From NCBI GenBank assembly GCA_030527925.1, contig JAUMZW010000006.1, positions 62,001 to 126,000 on the forward strand: a stretch of 64,000 nucleotides of DNA, in the 5' to 3' direction. The stretch's first letter is position 1; each line of letters opens with the position of its first letter. A program made the translations under genes and the position numbers. This stretch comes from Streptococcus sp. (GTDB taxonomy: Bacteria > Bacillota > Bacilli > Lactobacillales > Streptococcaceae). Below are positions 18,181-28,790 of the stretch, piece after piece. The notes below the pieces were generated by a model. That model ran no database searches. It worked only from the letters and a program-made list of their open reading frames with translations, and was not told the origin of the DNA.

Positions 18181-18193
18181 AGACATGATGTCT
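18181..18193. promoter_or_regulatory. TetR operator half 1 (YhgE side)
   Basis: Palindrome AGACA-TGA-TGTCT 14 bases before the YhgE start codon and downstream of a TATAAT (-10) on the minus strand. It is the same motif as the site at 18256. Confidence 0.75.
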
Positions 18194-18255
18194 GTTTTTT
18201 GATAATATATATTATACAGTTTATATTAGATATAACAATTCTTATTAAATAATTT

Positions 18256-18270
18256 TAGACACATTGTCTA
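18256..18270. promoter_or_regulatory. TetR operator half 2 (TetR side)
   Basis: Palindrome TAGACA-CAT-TGTCTA, sharing AGACANNNTGTCT with the site at 18181. A further half-site TGTCTA follows at 18274-18279, before the ribosome site of the TetR gene. The two palindromes bracket the divergent promoter region. Confidence 0.75.
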
Positions 18271-18295
18271 TTTTGTCTAGAAAGGAAATACTCAT

Positions 18296-18817
18296 TTGGA
18301 TAATCGTAAAATAAAAACTCAATTACAAATTAAAGAGTCTTTAATCAGCTTATTAAAAACTAACCGTTTTGATGATATTACAGCTTTAATGATCGCTCAG
18401 ACTGCGGGAATAAGTAGATCAGGTTTTTATACACATTTTAAGGACAAATATGAAATCATAGATAAATATCAAGAATCCATTATGATTAAAATTGAATACA
18501 TCTTCGAAAAATATAAAGAAAATAGTGAGGAGAGCTTTATTGAATTCTTTGAATTTTTCAAAAAAGAACAATTATTAGCATTATTAATCTCTTCCAATGG
18601 GTCTAATACAAGTCACTCCTACATTATTGCTAAACTAAAAGTTCTAATCATACCACGATTAACTCATTTAAACTTAACCCCTACTGAACTGGAATACACA
18701 ACAGTTTATCTAGCTCATTGCTTCTTTGGTATCTGTCAACACTGGGTTTTGCGCCAATTTAAAGATTCTCCTCAAGAACTTTCTAAAATTATCTTGAGTA
18801 TCTTACCTAAATCCTAA
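18296..18817 (+). CDS. TetR-family transcriptional regulator
   Basis: 173-residue regulator. The N-terminal HTH is IKESLISLLKTNRFDDITALMIAQTAGISRSGFYTHFKDKYEIIDKYQ (about 12-59), and the C-terminal domain is all-helical. The start codon is TTG at 18296, with AAGGAA eight to nine bases upstream; no ATG lies before the HTH. It is encoded divergently from the YhgE gene, and the AGACANNNTGTCT palindromes between them are the obvious binding sites, suggesting repression of both promoters with release by an unknown ligand. Confidence 0.9.
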   Translation: MDNRKIKTQLQIKESLISLLKTNRFDDITALMIAQTAGISRSGFYTHFKDKYEIIDKYQESIMIKIEYIFEKYKENSEESFIEFFEFFKKEQLLALLISSNGSNTSHSYIIAKLKVLIIPRLTHLNLTPTELEYTTVYLAHCFFGICQHWVLRQFKDSPQELSKIILSILPKS

Positions 18818-18819
18818 TA

Positions 18820-18849
18820 AAAAAATCTAGTTAATATCTAGATTTTTTT
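18820..18849 (+). terminator. TetR gene terminator
   Basis: AAAAATCTAG pairs with CTAGATTTTT around seven bases, followed by T. Confidence 0.85.
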
Positions 18850-18892
18850 ATTATAATTGATATCCTCAATTAACGGATCCTTAATAAAAAAT

Positions 18893-18922
18893 ACAAAAAA
18901 AGAAGAGTGAAGACACTCTTCC
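18893..18922 (-). terminator. rpsD terminator
   Basis: On the minus strand GAAGAGTG pairs with CACTCTTC around TCTT, followed by seven T. Confidence 0.9.
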
Positions 18923-18932
18923 AAAAACAAAA

Positions 18933-19544
18933 TTAAAGTTGTTTGTTGTAGTACTCAACAATAAGAGCTTCGTTGATTTCTGGATTGATTTCATCACGTT
19001 CTGGAAGGCGTGTTAATGAACCTTCAAGTTTTTCAGCATCAAATGATACAAATGCTGGACGTCCAAGTGTAGCTTCAACAGCTTCAAGAATAGCTGGTAC
19101 TTTTACTGATTTTTCACGAACTGAAATAACTTGACCAACTTCTACACGGTAACTTGGGATGTCAACACGTTTACCATCCACAAGGATATGACCGTGGTTA
19201 ACAAATTGACGAGCTTGACGACGAGTAGTTGCAAGACCTAAACGGTAAACAACGTTGTCAAGACGACGCTCAAGAAGAACCATAAAGTTAAAACCTAATG
19301 TTCCACCTTTAACTTTAGATGCTTGAACGAATAAGTTACGGAATTGTTTTTCACCAACACCGTATGAGAAACGTAATTTTTGTTTTTCAGCTAATTGTAA
19401 ACCGTACTCAGAAAGTTTGCTACGGTTGTTTGGTCCATGTTGACCTGGTACATAGTTACGACGAGCTAACTCTTTACCTGTACCTGTAAGTGATAAACCA
19501 AGACGACGTGATTGTTTCCAAGATGGTCCTGTGTAACGTGACAT
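18933..19544 (-). CDS. rpsD: 30S ribosomal protein S4
   Basis: 203-residue S4, a primary 16S rRNA-binding assembly protein. It begins [26 protein letters not shown] and has the S4 RNA-binding domain from about residue 93 ([35 protein letters not shown]). The zinc-binding cysteines of C+ S4 are absent. GGGGGA lies upstream of the ATG at 19544. It is transcribed alone, between the veg terminator and its own. The long leader before it is expected to bind S4 for feedback control, as in other Firmicutes. Confidence 0.98.
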   Translation of the reverse strand: MSRYTGPSWKQSRRLGLSLTGTGKELARRNYVPGQHGPNNRSKLSEYGLQLAEKQKLRFSYGVGEKQFRNLFVQASKVKGGTLGFNFMVLLERRLDNVVYRLGLATTRRQARQFVNHGHILVDGKRVDIPSYRVEVGQVISVREKSVKVPAILEAVEATLGRPAFVSFDAEKLEGSLTRLPERDEINPEINEALIVEYYNKQL

Positions 19545-19698
19545 AATGAATGTCCCCCTATAATAATTTTATAATTTGAGGAAATAGTCACTTGAAAAAT
19601 CCTGATTCGTGCAGGTGTTCTTCGCCTAAACAGCAAAGGTTACTAAATTCGAACCACCTGTTGACGAGCTTCATATTTTTCTGCTGCTATTTCACACA
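19545..19698 (-). promoter_or_regulatory. Structured 5' leader of rpsD (candidate S4 autoregulatory element)
   Basis: About 150 nt separate the predicted transcription start from the rpsD ATG, long for this compact genome. The RNA can form a stem of CAGGTGGTTC with GAACACCTG (one bulged G) enclosing TTGCTG and similar segments, just upstream of the ribosome site. S4 controls its own synthesis through such leaders in Bacillus-type bacteria. The identification here rests on position and pairing, not on a model match. Confidence 0.55.
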
Positions 19699-19704
19699 AT
19701 TATC

Positions 19705-19733
19705 ATTATATCAAAAAACAAGGCTATATTCAA
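19705..19733 (-). promoter_or_regulatory. rpsD promoter
   Basis: On the minus strand TTGAAT (19733-19728), exactly 17 bp, TATAAT (19710-19705). The -35 sits inside the loop of the upstream veg terminator. Confidence 0.8.
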
Positions 19734-19744
19734 TAACCTTGTTT
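19711..19744 (-). terminator. Terminator of the gdpP-rplI-dnaB-veg operon
   Basis: On the minus strand AAACAAGG pairs with CCTTGTTT around a 13-base loop, followed by T-rich sequence. It overlaps the rpsD promoter. Confidence 0.78.
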
Positions 19745-19748
19745 CTTT

Positions 19749-20021
19749 TTAGTCTAAATAATGAATTAATGTTTTTTCTGTTAAAATATCTGAATAAGTA
19801 TACGACTCGACGTATGTATTTTCTATTTCTCCTGGAAGTGTAGCCCTGTCATTATATTCAACAATAAATAACGAAGGGTATACTTCGATTAATTTACCTC
19901 TTTTACGTTTTTCTCGCTTACGCCCATTTTCCAGTGTTAATTCAACTTCTTTACCTTCATGAGCTTTAATAGCTTCCTTTATTTTTTTCATTTTTGCAAC
20001 ATCTGCAAATGCATCACTCAT
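19749..20021 (-). CDS. veg: Veg family protein
   Basis: 90-residue protein of the Veg family, conserved in Firmicutes. In Bacillus subtilis Veg stimulates biofilm formation and is highly transcribed; the molecular mechanism is not settled. Visible core: IKEAIKAHEGKEVELTLENGRKREKRKRGKLIEVYPSLFIVEY (about 14-56), a small SH3-like beta fold. ATG 20021 follows the dnaB stop by nine bases, with AGGAG upstream. It is the last gene of the gdpP-rplI-dnaB-veg unit and is placed beside rpsD. Confidence 0.93.
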   Translation of the reverse strand: MSDAFADVAKMKKIKEAIKAHEGKEVELTLENGRKREKRKRGKLIEVYPSLFIVEYNDRATLPGEIENTYVESYTYSDILTEKTLIHYLD

Positions 20022-20030
20022 TTTTATCTC

Positions 20031-21401
20031 CTATCTTTCTTCAAATTTTGCTATGGAAGAAAATTTATTAAATTCTTTTTGAAATACCAGTTTTACTACT
20101 CCACGCGCACCACTACGATTTTTCTCAAGGATAACTTCAATAACATTATCATTTTCGGTCTCTGTTTGGTTCTGTCCTTCACTATCTTCTTTACGGTAAT
20201 AATCATCTCGATAAAGAAAAGCAACAATATCAGCATCTTGCTCAATAGAACCTGATTCACGAATATCTGACAAAACTGGTCTCTTATCTTGTCTCTGCTC
20301 AACACCACGTGATAGCTGACTTAAAGCGATAACAGGAACTCTTAATTCTTTAGCAAGAATCTTTAATTGTCTTGAAATCTCAGAAACTTCTTGTTGTCTA
20401 TTTTCAGGTCTTGTTCCTGAAATCAATTGGAGATAGTCAATAACAATCATACCTAAACCATTCTCTAAGTCTCTATCTAATTTTCTTGCCCGAGCTCTAA
20501 TTTCAGTAATTTTTATACCAGGTGTATCATCAATATAAATAGGGGCTTCTGCTAAAACACCTTGAGCAATTGTTAAATTGTTCCAATCTTGTTCAGTTAA
20601 ATTACCCGTCCTTAAATGATGAGAATCTACCATGCTCTCAGATGCTAACATTCTGTCAACTAAACTTTCTGCTCCCATCTCTAAGGAGAATATTGCTACT
20701 GCAGTATTCTGTTTAGTAGCCACATTTTGGGCAATATTAAGAACGAAAGCGGTCTTCCCAACAGCAGGTCTTGCTGCTAATATAATAAGTTGGTCGGGAT
20801 GTAAACCTGTTGTAATATGATCTAAATCTGTATATCCAGTAGGTAAACCTGTTACATCTGATGTTTGCTTTGAGCGTTGTTCTAAATTTTCATAATTTAT
20901 TTTTAAAACATCCGATATTTTACGAAAACCATTCATATGCTGGTGTTCACTAATTTCTACTAAATCTTTTTCTATATTGGAAACAATATCTGATGATTCT
21001 GTTGCAGCCTCATAAGCAGCATTAACTTGATTAGTTAGTCTTTTTATGATTTCTCTTAATCGTGCTTTTTCTGCAACAATTTTAGCATAATACTCTGCAT
21101 TAGAACTTGTCGGTACACTATTAACTAATTCGGCAATATAGGATAAACCACCAATATTCTGTAAATCATTTTGATTGTTTAATAAATTACGTATAGTAGT
21201 AGCATCAATAGCTTCATCATTATCACTAAGAGTTAACATAGCCTTAAAAATAACTTGATGAGCATATTTATAAAAATCTTCAACATCAAGATATTCTCTA
21301 ACAGCAATTAATTTATCTGGAGAAATAAAAATAGATCCTAGTACAGATTGTTCTGCTAATAAATCTTGTGGTTGGACTCTTAATTCTGAAATGTCTGGCA
21401 A
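20031..21401 (-). CDS. dnaB: Replicative DNA helicase
   Basis: 456-residue hexameric helicase of the replication fork (called dnaC in Bacillus and some streptococci). It has an N-terminal domain (about 10-110), a linker, and a RecA-like C-terminal domain with Walker A ARPAVGKTAF (about 208-218), Walker B VIDYLQLISG and the arginine-finger region SGSIEQDADIVAFLYR. The start codon is TTG at 21401, eight bases after a perfect AGGAGG. It is encoded between rplI and veg on one transcript, the usual Firmicute arrangement. Confidence 0.97.
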   Translation of the reverse strand: MPDISELRVQPQDLLAEQSVLGSIFISPDKLIAVREYLDVEDFYKYAHQVIFKAMLTLSDNDEAIDATTIRNLLNNQNDLQNIGGLSYIAELVNSVPTSSNAEYYAKIVAEKARLREIIKRLTNQVNAAYEAATESSDIVSNIEKDLVEISEHQHMNGFRKISDVLKINYENLEQRSKQTSDVTGLPTGYTDLDHITTGLHPDQLIILAARPAVGKTAFVLNIAQNVATKQNTAVAIFSLEMGAESLVDRMLASESMVDSHHLRTGNLTEQDWNNLTIAQGVLAEAPIYIDDTPGIKITEIRARARKLDRDLENGLGMIVIDYLQLISGTRPENRQQEVSEISRQLKILAKELRVPVIALSQLSRGVEQRQDKRPVLSDIRESGSIEQDADIVAFLYRDDYYRKEDSEGQNQTETENDNVIEVILEKNRSGARGVVKLVFQKEFNKFSSIAKFEER

Positions 21402-21425
21402 GATCTCAACCTCCTAATTCTAACA

Positions 21426-21878
21426 TTATGCTTCTTTAATGTTCAATTTAATTTCTGATGTTACTTCCTTGTGTAATTTTACGGGAACTTCAATTAGTCC
21501 AATTGCACGGATAGGATGATCCAAAACAATATGACGTTTATCAATTTTAATACCAAATTGTTTTTTCAATTCCTCAGCAATCTTCTTAGCTGTAATAGAC
21601 CCAAATGTACGACCATCAGGTCCAACTTTTTCAGTAAAGTTAACTCTTGTGTCTTCTTTCTCTAGCATAACCTTTATTTCCTTAGCTTCTGCTAAAATTT
21701 CAGCTTTTGCCTTATCTTCCGATTTCTGTTTTCCTTTTAATTCACCAATTGCTTGAATTGTTGCTTCTTTAGCAAGATTTTTCTTTATTAAAAAATTTTG
21801 TGCATATCCTGTTGGAACTTCCTTTATTTCCCCTTTTTTCCCTTTTCCTTTAACATCTTCTAAAAAAATAACCTTCAT
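21426..21878 (-). CDS. rplI: 50S ribosomal protein L9
   Basis: 150-residue L9, which bridges the L1-stalk base and neighbouring ribosomes. The N-terminal domain [33 protein letters not shown] (1-33) is diagnostic. A long connecting helix (about 40-75) leads to the C-terminal rRNA-binding domain ([22 protein letters not shown]). The ATG lies four bases after the gdpP stop, and its ribosome site GAGGAG is formed by the glutamate codons at the end of gdpP, so translation of the two is coupled. Confidence 0.98.
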   Translation of the reverse strand: MKVIFLEDVKGKGKKGEIKEVPTGYAQNFLIKKNLAKEATIQAIGELKGKQKSEDKAKAEILAEAKEIKVMLEKEDTRVNFTEKVGPDGRTFGSITAKKIAEELKKQFGIKIDKRHIVLDHPIRAIGLIEVPVKLHKEVTSEIKLNIKEA

Positions 21879-21882
21879 TTTA

Positions 21883-23850
21883 TTACTCCTCTTCCTCTTT
21901 TAAATCATCTAGTATTGCTTGAATTAACATTCTCTCAACACTTTCAATATTTTCGTTTTCAAATTGGCAAGCTGCAAGATTAAAGTGACCTCCACCACCT
22001 AATGTTTCCATAATACGCTGTACATTAATCTTACTTCTACTTCTAGCTGAAATAGAGATCTGTGTCTCGGTTGTACGAGTTACAACAAAACTAGCCTCAA
22101 TCCCTGCCATAGACAACATCGTATCTGCAGCTTTACTTGTAATAACTTTAGAATAATATTTCTCACTGCTACCACATGTTACAATAATACCATCTGTTAT
22201 CAAATTAGCCCTTAAGATGAGTTCGTTAACCAGTCGATATTCGCTAAATTCTGTTGCGGATAAAGTTTGAATCTCAACGCTATCACTACCTAATGTTCTT
22301 AAATAACTGGCGACATCAAACGTACGACTCGTTACCCTAGTTGTAAAATTTTTCGTATCTAGCATAATACCAGCCATTAAAATACTAGCTTGTAATCGTG
22401 TCAATTTAGATCTGGCAGCCTGAAATTGTATCAACTCAGTAACTAATTCGCTTGCACTACTTGCCCCACTCTCAATAAAACTCAGTACAGCATTATTTGG
22501 AAAATCATCATCTCTTCTATGATGATCAATTACAATAACATCTGTAAATTTATCATATAATTCAGTTGATAATGTTAGAGATAATTTTGCATGGTCAACC
22601 ATGATAAGTAATGATTGTGGAGTAACCATATTTAAAGCTCTATCAACCGTTATTAGAGTTGTCGAATTTTCTTCTTCAAGTCTGTTAATAGCACGTTTAA
22701 TATCTGAACCCATTTGTCTTCTATCATAAACTATATAGGCTTCATCAATTATATTATGAGCAAAAAACACCATTCCTATAGATGCGCCTAACGCATCCAT
22801 ATCTAAATTTCTATGGCCTACTACAAATACCTTATCTGCTTCTTTAATCCTGTCTGAAATGGCTGTCATCATCGCTCTTGTTCTTGTGCGTGAGCGTTTA
22901 ACAGTAGATACTGAACCACCACCAAAATAAATCGGTCGTTTATGTTCTCCAATCTCTCGAATCACAATTTGATCTCCACCACGAACTAAAGCTGTATTCA
23001 AATTTTGAAGCGCTGTTTGACCTATTTTGTTATGGTCTGTTTCGCCATAGGAGATTCCCATACTTAAAGTTAACAATAAATGTTTTTCTTTTGCCTGACT
23101 TCTGAATTCCTCTAATAGTTCGAATTTCTTATCCATCAGCTGACTTAAGGTTCCATAATCAGTAAAAAAGTAAAATCTATCTGGACTGACCCGACGATAA
23201 AAAATATTATATCGTTTTGAAAACTCAGATATAAAACTAGCAATAAATGTATTAATCTGTGACGTTTCTGCATCTGCTAAATTATCTGTAGTATCATCAT
23301 AGTTATCAATTGAAATAATACCTATGACTGGTCTCAATGATGTCTCATCTTGAATAGTTCTTTTTCCAATATTAGCGTCAAAAAAATAAAACATTCCTGT
23401 ATCTAAATCAATTTGTGAAGCATAACGATTACTACCTACCTCAAAAATTTGACTAGCATCACCACTTTTTTTATATTCTATAATTTTATTGACTAATTGG
23501 CTATCAAACTCTCCGTTATCCTTTGAAAAAATCAATTCAGAATAGGGATTAAACCACTCTATCCCATTTGTCTCTGGATTAAACTGAATAACTCCTACTG
23601 GCATTTCATCTAATAACTTTTTTAAATTAACTTCGGTTGTCTGATTTAAAATTTCAATTTGTTCAACTCCAGTTAATTCATTATGTGTTTGTTGATATAA
23701 CATTAAGGCAACTAAACTTGATATTACAAGAAAACCAGATATTAAAATAGGCTGCTCTGCCGCAAAGATTCGAACACTGATTGCAAAAATAGCATAAAAA
23801 ATCATTCCAAGCATCACAATATGTAGTGTTGTAAAACGTAGTTTTTTCAT
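21883..23850 (-). CDS. gdpP: Cyclic-di-AMP phosphodiesterase GdpP
   Basis: 655-residue membrane enzyme that hydrolyses c-di-AMP to pApA, setting the level of this second messenger (potassium, osmotic and wall homeostasis, beta-lactam tolerance). Order: two membrane helices (about 8-50), a PAS-like domain (about 70-150), a degenerate GGDEF domain (about 175-305), and DHH/DHHA1 with [14 protein letters not shown] (about 343-356), VIDHHRRDD (about 437-445) and [12 protein letters not shown] (about 617-628). The metal-binding His/Asp motifs are intact. An extended -10 (TGATATAAT) lies upstream. Confidence 0.96.
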   Translation of the reverse strand: MKKLRFTTLHIVMLGMIFYAIFAISVRIFAAEQPILISGFLVISSLVALMLYQQTHNELTGVEQIEILNQTTEVNLKKLLDEMPVGVIQFNPETNGIEWFNPYSELIFSKDNGEFDSQLVNKIIEYKKSGDASQIFEVGSNRYASQIDLDTGMFYFFDANIGKRTIQDETSLRPVIGIISIDNYDDTTDNLADAETSQINTFIASFISEFSKRYNIFYRRVSPDRFYFFTDYGTLSQLMDKKFELLEEFRSQAKEKHLLLTLSMGISYGETDHNKIGQTALQNLNTALVRGGDQIVIREIGEHKRPIYFGGGSVSTVKRSRTRTRAMMTAISDRIKEADKVFVVGHRNLDMDALGASIGMVFFAHNIIDEAYIVYDRRQMGSDIKRAINRLEEENSTTLITVDRALNMVTPQSLLIMVDHAKLSLTLSTELYDKFTDVIVIDHHRRDDDFPNNAVLSFIESGASSASELVTELIQFQAARSKLTRLQASILMAGIMLDTKNFTTRVTSRTFDVASYLRTLGSDSVEIQTLSATEFSEYRLVNELILRANLITDGIIVTCGSSEKYYSKVITSKAADTMLSMAGIEASFVVTRTTETQISISARSRSKINVQRIMETLGGGGHFNLAACQFENENIESVERMLIQAILDDLKEEEE

Positions 23851-23871
23851 TAAGTAACCTCTTGATACATC

Positions 23872-23880
23872 ATTATATCA
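23872..23880 (-). promoter_or_regulatory. Extended -10 promoter of gdpP operon
   Basis: TGATATAAT on the minus strand about 20 bases before the gdpP ATG. There is no convincing -35, as is common for extended -10 promoters. Confidence 0.55.
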
Positions 23881-23924
23881 CAAAACTACCCTAAATTCAT
23901 AGAGTAGCTTGTCTTATTGATATC

Positions 23925-25826
23925 TCAACTAGAGTGACGTTTTGAGCGTTGTCTACCTTCTAAATAGACCATTAAAATACTAATATCTGCTGGATTAACA
24001 CCTGATATTCTACTTGCTTGTCCAATAGTCTCTGGACTAATTTTTTTAAATTTTTGCCTAGCTTCAGTTGCAATAGAATCAATATCATCCCAATCAATTG
24101 TTGAGGGAATTCGCTTTTCCTCCATACGCTTCATCTTATTTACTTGGTCCATAGCTTTTTTTATGTAGCCTTCATATTTAATTTCAGTTTCTAATAGCTC
24201 AACAATTTTATCATCTAAATCCTCAGCAGCAGGTCCAATAAAATCCGTTACAATATTATAATTAATTTCCGGACGGCGCATAAATTCTTTTCCTGTTAAA
24301 GCATCTGTTAAAGGTTTGTAACCTAATTCTTTAATACGTTTATTTGTTTCTTCAACAGGTTTCAACTTAATGCTTTCCAAACGTTTTAATTCATTCTCAA
24401 ATTGTGCCTTTCTTATTTGATAAATTTGATAACGCTCATCATCTACCAAACCAACTTGACGACCAATCTCAGTTAAACGCATATCAGCGTTATCATGTCT
24501 CAAAATCAACCTATACTCCGCACGACTTGTCAACAGACGATATGGCTCTAATGTTCCCTTAGTAACTAAGTCATCAATCATAACACCAATATAGGCATCA
24601 CTTCTCTTCAAAATTAATTCAGGTTTCCCCTGAACTTTCAAGGCCGCATTGATACCTGCAACAATTCCTTGTCCAGCTGCCTCTTCATACCCTGAAGTCC
24701 CATTAGTTTGTCCTGCTGTAAAAAGACCTGAGATTAGTTTTGTTTCAAGTGTTTGACGAAGCTGATGAGGCAAAACAATATCATATTCAATGGCATAACC
24801 CGTGCGCATCATTTCAGCATTTTCTAACCCCTTGATAGAATGGACCAAATCTTTTTGAACATCCTCAGGTAAACTAGTTGATAGACCCTGAATATAAATT
24901 TCTTCCGTATTCCTTCCTTCAGGTTCTAAAAATAATTGATGACGTTCTTTATCTGCAAAACGAACTATTTTATCTTCTATAGAAGGACAATATCTGGGAC
25001 CTACTCCTTTAACGATTCCTGAAAACATAGGGGCACGGTATAAATTTTGATTAATAATATCGTGACTAGTTTGATTCGTATATGTCAACCAACATGGAAT
25101 TTGGTCCTGTAAATAGTCTGCATCTTTTGATAAAAAAGAAAAATGGTTGGGCTGAGAATCTCCTGGTTGAATTTCAGTTTCATCATAATTAATTGAAGAA
25201 GATTTTACTCTTGGGGGAGTCCCTGTTTTAAATCTTCCTATTTCTAAACCAAGTTCCTTTAAATTATCTGCAAGGCCTAGAGAAGCTAAACTATTATTAG
25301 GCCCAGAAGAATACTTTAAATCACCTAAAATAATTTCACCTCGTAAAGCTGTTCCTGTTGTAACGACAATAGCTTTTCCCGAATATTTTTGATTAGTTGC
25401 TGTACGAACTCCTAATACTTTCCCATCTTCAACCAAAATTTCCTCAATCATTGATTGACGTAATATTAAATTCTCTTGCTGCTCAACCGTTTGTTTCATA
25501 GTTGTTGAATAAAGAGCTTTATCTGCCTGAGCACGTAAAGCTCTCACCGCAGGACCTTTACCAGTATTTAGCATTTTCATTTGGATATAGGTTTTATCAA
25601 TATTTTTACCCATTTCCCCACCTAATGCATCTATTTCTCTGACAACAATTCCTTTTGCTGAACCACCTATTGAAGGATTACATGGCATAAAGGCCAACAT
25701 TTCTAAATTAATTGTTGCAAGTAACGTCTTACAACCCATCCTACTTGCTGCAAGACTTGCCTCAACACCTGCATGACCTGCTCCTATAACAATTACATCA
25801 TAATCTTCCACAAAATTATGTGTCAT
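23925..25826 (-). CDS. mnmG: tRNA uridine 5-carboxymethylaminomethyl modification enzyme MnmG (GidA)
   Basis: 633-residue FAD- and NADH-dependent subunit that, with MnmE, builds the cmnm5U34 modification of wobble uridine. It has an N-terminal dinucleotide fold [21 protein letters not shown] (about 10-30), the family motif [11 protein letters not shown], the conserved [21 protein letters not shown] (about 375-395) and a C-terminal MnmE-binding helical domain. ATG 25826 has AGGAGAGG upstream. It lies downstream of mnmA, which thiolates the same base, so the two steps of U34 maturation are encoded together. Confidence 0.98.
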   Translation of the reverse strand: MTHNFVEDYDVIVIGAGHAGVEASLAASRMGCKTLLATINLEMLAFMPCNPSIGGSAKGIVVREIDALGGEMGKNIDKTYIQMKMLNTGKGPAVRALRAQADKALYSTTMKQTVEQQENLILRQSMIEEILVEDGKVLGVRTATNQKYSGKAIVVTTGTALRGEIILGDLKYSSGPNNSLASLGLADNLKELGLEIGRFKTGTPPRVKSSSINYDETEIQPGDSQPNHFSFLSKDADYLQDQIPCWLTYTNQTSHDIINQNLYRAPMFSGIVKGVGPRYCPSIEDKIVRFADKERHQLFLEPEGRNTEEIYIQGLSTSLPEDVQKDLVHSIKGLENAEMMRTGYAIEYDIVLPHQLRQTLETKLISGLFTAGQTNGTSGYEEAAGQGIVAGINAALKVQGKPELILKRSDAYIGVMIDDLVTKGTLEPYRLLTSRAEYRLILRHDNADMRLTEIGRQVGLVDDERYQIYQIRKAQFENELKRLESIKLKPVEETNKRIKELGYKPLTDALTGKEFMRRPEINYNIVTDFIGPAAEDLDDKIVELLETEIKYEGYIKKAMDQVNKMKRMEEKRIPSTIDWDDIDSIATEARQKFKKISPETIGQASRISGVNPADISILMVYLEGRQRSKRHSS

Positions 25827-25891
25827 TTCACCTCTCCTTTACGTTGACAGTTTAGTCAAAAACATTGACATATCATTTACAAATGCGTCAA

Positions 25892-27112
<1,221 letters not shown>

Positions 27113-27114
27113 TT

Positions 27115-27142
27115 ATTATAACACGAAATAAATAGGACTCAA
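27115..27142 (-). promoter_or_regulatory. mnmA promoter
   Basis: On the minus strand TTGAGT (27142-27137), 16 bp, TATAAT (27120-27115). Confidence 0.6.
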
Positions 27143-27236
27143 ACCTTTTACTTTTATGTTTTTAGACATTAGTTACACCTAAAATGCTATACTTTGATAT
27201 AATAATAGAGCATAAAATTGTCATGGAGTAACTCAT

Positions 27237-27908
27237 ATGAAGTCATTAAAATTTCAATCAGTTTTTGATATTATTGGACCAGTGATGATTGGACCTTCTA
27301 GTAGTCATACCGCTGGAGCAGTTCGAATCGGTAAAGTAGTGCATTCTATTTTTTGTGAAATACCTGATGAGGTCACTTTCCATCTCTATAACTCATTTGC
27401 TAAAACCTATCAAGGACATGGTACTGATAAAGCTCTAGTTGCTGGAATCCTTGGAATGGATACTGATAATCCCGACATCAAACATTCATTAGAAATTGCC
27501 CATCAAAAAGGAATAAAAATATATTGGAAAATCCTAAAAGATAGTAATTCTCCTCATCCTAATACTGCTAAAATTACTGTCAAAAAGAATGATAAAACAA
27601 TGAGTATTACAGGAATTTCAATCGGTGGTGGGAATATTGAAGTAACTGAATTAAATGGTTTTTCTGTCTCTTTAAAAATGAATACCCCCACACTTATCAT
27701 TGTTCATCAAGATATTCCAGGAATGATTGCCAAAGTGACTGAAATTCTATCACAATTCGAAATTAATATTGCTCAAATGAATGTAACCAGAGAAAGTGCG
27801 GGTGAGAAAGCCATTATGATTATTGAAGTAGACTCTAGAAACTGTCAAGAAGCTGTCAAGAAAATTCAAACGATACCTCATTTGCACAATGTTAACTTTT
27901 TTGATTAG
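27237..27908 (+). CDS. sdaAB: L-serine dehydratase, iron-sulfur-dependent, beta subunit
   Basis: 223-residue beta chain of the two-subunit Firmicute L-serine ammonia-lyase (serine to pyruvate plus ammonia). It contains GPVMIGPSSSHTAGAVRIGKV (about 14-34), conserved in this family, a central domain with SIGGGNIEVTELNG, and a C-terminal ACT domain (PTLIIVHQDIPGMIAKVTEIL, about 150-222). ATG 27237 is preceded by GGAG. It is nine bases upstream of the alpha subunit. Upstream is a divergent promoter region shared with mnmA. Confidence 0.96.
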   Translation: MKSLKFQSVFDIIGPVMIGPSSSHTAGAVRIGKVVHSIFCEIPDEVTFHLYNSFAKTYQGHGTDKALVAGILGMDTDNPDIKHSLEIAHQKGIKIYWKILKDSNSPHPNTAKITVKKNDKTMSITGISIGGGNIEVTELNGFSVSLKMNTPTLIIVHQDIPGMIAKVTEILSQFEINIAQMNVTRESAGEKAIMIIEVDSRNCQEAVKKIQTIPHLHNVNFFD

Positions 27909-27917
27909 GAGAATACC

Positions 27918-28790
27918 ATGTTTTATACCATACAAGAATTAGTAGAACAAGCTGAACAAAAACATAATGGTAATGTTTCTCAACTCATGATTGAAACCGA
28001 GATTGAGTTAACCGGTCGAACTAAGGATGAGATCTTGACAATTATGTCAAAAAATCTAGAAGTTTTAAAAAGTTCAGTTGTCAATGGATTGACAAGCGAT
28101 AAATCAATTAGTGGATTAACAGGTGGAGATGCTCTTAAGATGGACAACTACATCAAAAATGGTAAAACATTATCCGATACCACTATTCTAACAGCAGTCA
28201 GAAATGCTATGGCTGTTAATGAACTAAATGCCAAAATGGGGCTCATATGCGCAACTCCAACTGCTGGAAGTGCTGGTTGCCTACCTGCTATATTATCAAC
28301 TGCAATTGACAAACTGGTCTTAAATAAACAAGAACAACTTGACTTTCTCTTTACAGCAGGGGCATTTGGACTAGTAATTGGAAATAATGCTTCTATCTCA
28401 GGAGCTGAAGGCGGATGTCAAGCAGAGGTAGGTTCTGCAAGTGCTATGGGAGCTGCTGCTCTTGTCATGGCAGCAGGGGGAACCGCCTTCCAAGCAAGTC
28501 AAGCTGTTGCTTTTGTTATTAAAAATATGTTAGGACTTATTTGTGATCCTGTAGCAGGTCTTGTAGAGGTTCCTTGTGTTAAAAGAAATGCACTTGGTTC
28601 AAGCTTTGCAATGATTGCTGCTGATATGGCTTTAGCTAATATTAAATCTCAAATTCCTGTTGATGAAGTTATAGACGCTATGTATCAAGTTGGTATTACA
28701 CTTCCAACTGCCTTTCGTGAAACCGCTGAAGGTGGACTAGCTGCAACACCTACTGGAAGGAAACTTAGTCAGGAGATTTTTGGAAATTGA
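27918..28790 (+). CDS. sdaAA: L-serine dehydratase, iron-sulfur-dependent, alpha subunit
   Basis: 290-residue catalytic chain carrying the oxygen-sensitive [4Fe-4S] cluster. Cysteines fitting the cluster ligands are seen in CATPTAGSAGCLPAIL (about 111-126) and CDPVAGLVEVPC (about 209-220). The glycine-rich AFGLVIGNNASISGAEGGCQAEVGSASAMGAAA region is typical. Start ATG 27918 has AGGAG upstream. The last codons overlap the TTG start of the next gene. Together with sdaAB it would feed serine into pyruvate. Confidence 0.97.
   Translation: MFYTIQELVEQAEQKHNGNVSQLMIETEIELTGRTKDEILTIMSKNLEVLKSSVVNGLTSDKSISGLTGGDALKMDNYIKNGKTLSDTTILTAVRNAMAVNELNAKMGLICATPTAGSAGCLPAILSTAIDKLVLNKQEQLDFLFTAGAFGLVIGNNASISGAEGGCQAEVGSASAMGAAALVMAAGGTAFQASQAVAFVIKNMLGLICDPVAGLVEVPCVKRNALGSSFAMIAADMALANIKSQIPVDEVIDAMYQVGITLPTAFRETAEGGLAATPTGRKLSQEIFGN

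Noticed and set aside
19592..19843. 83-codon plus-strand frame over the rpsD leader and veg
   Set aside because: It opposes a promoter, leader and terminator that fit well on the other strand; low-complexity hydrophobic translation.
20303..20320. CACGTG in dnaB as a parS site
   Set aside because: The arms do not match TGTTTCACGTGAAACA beyond the core.
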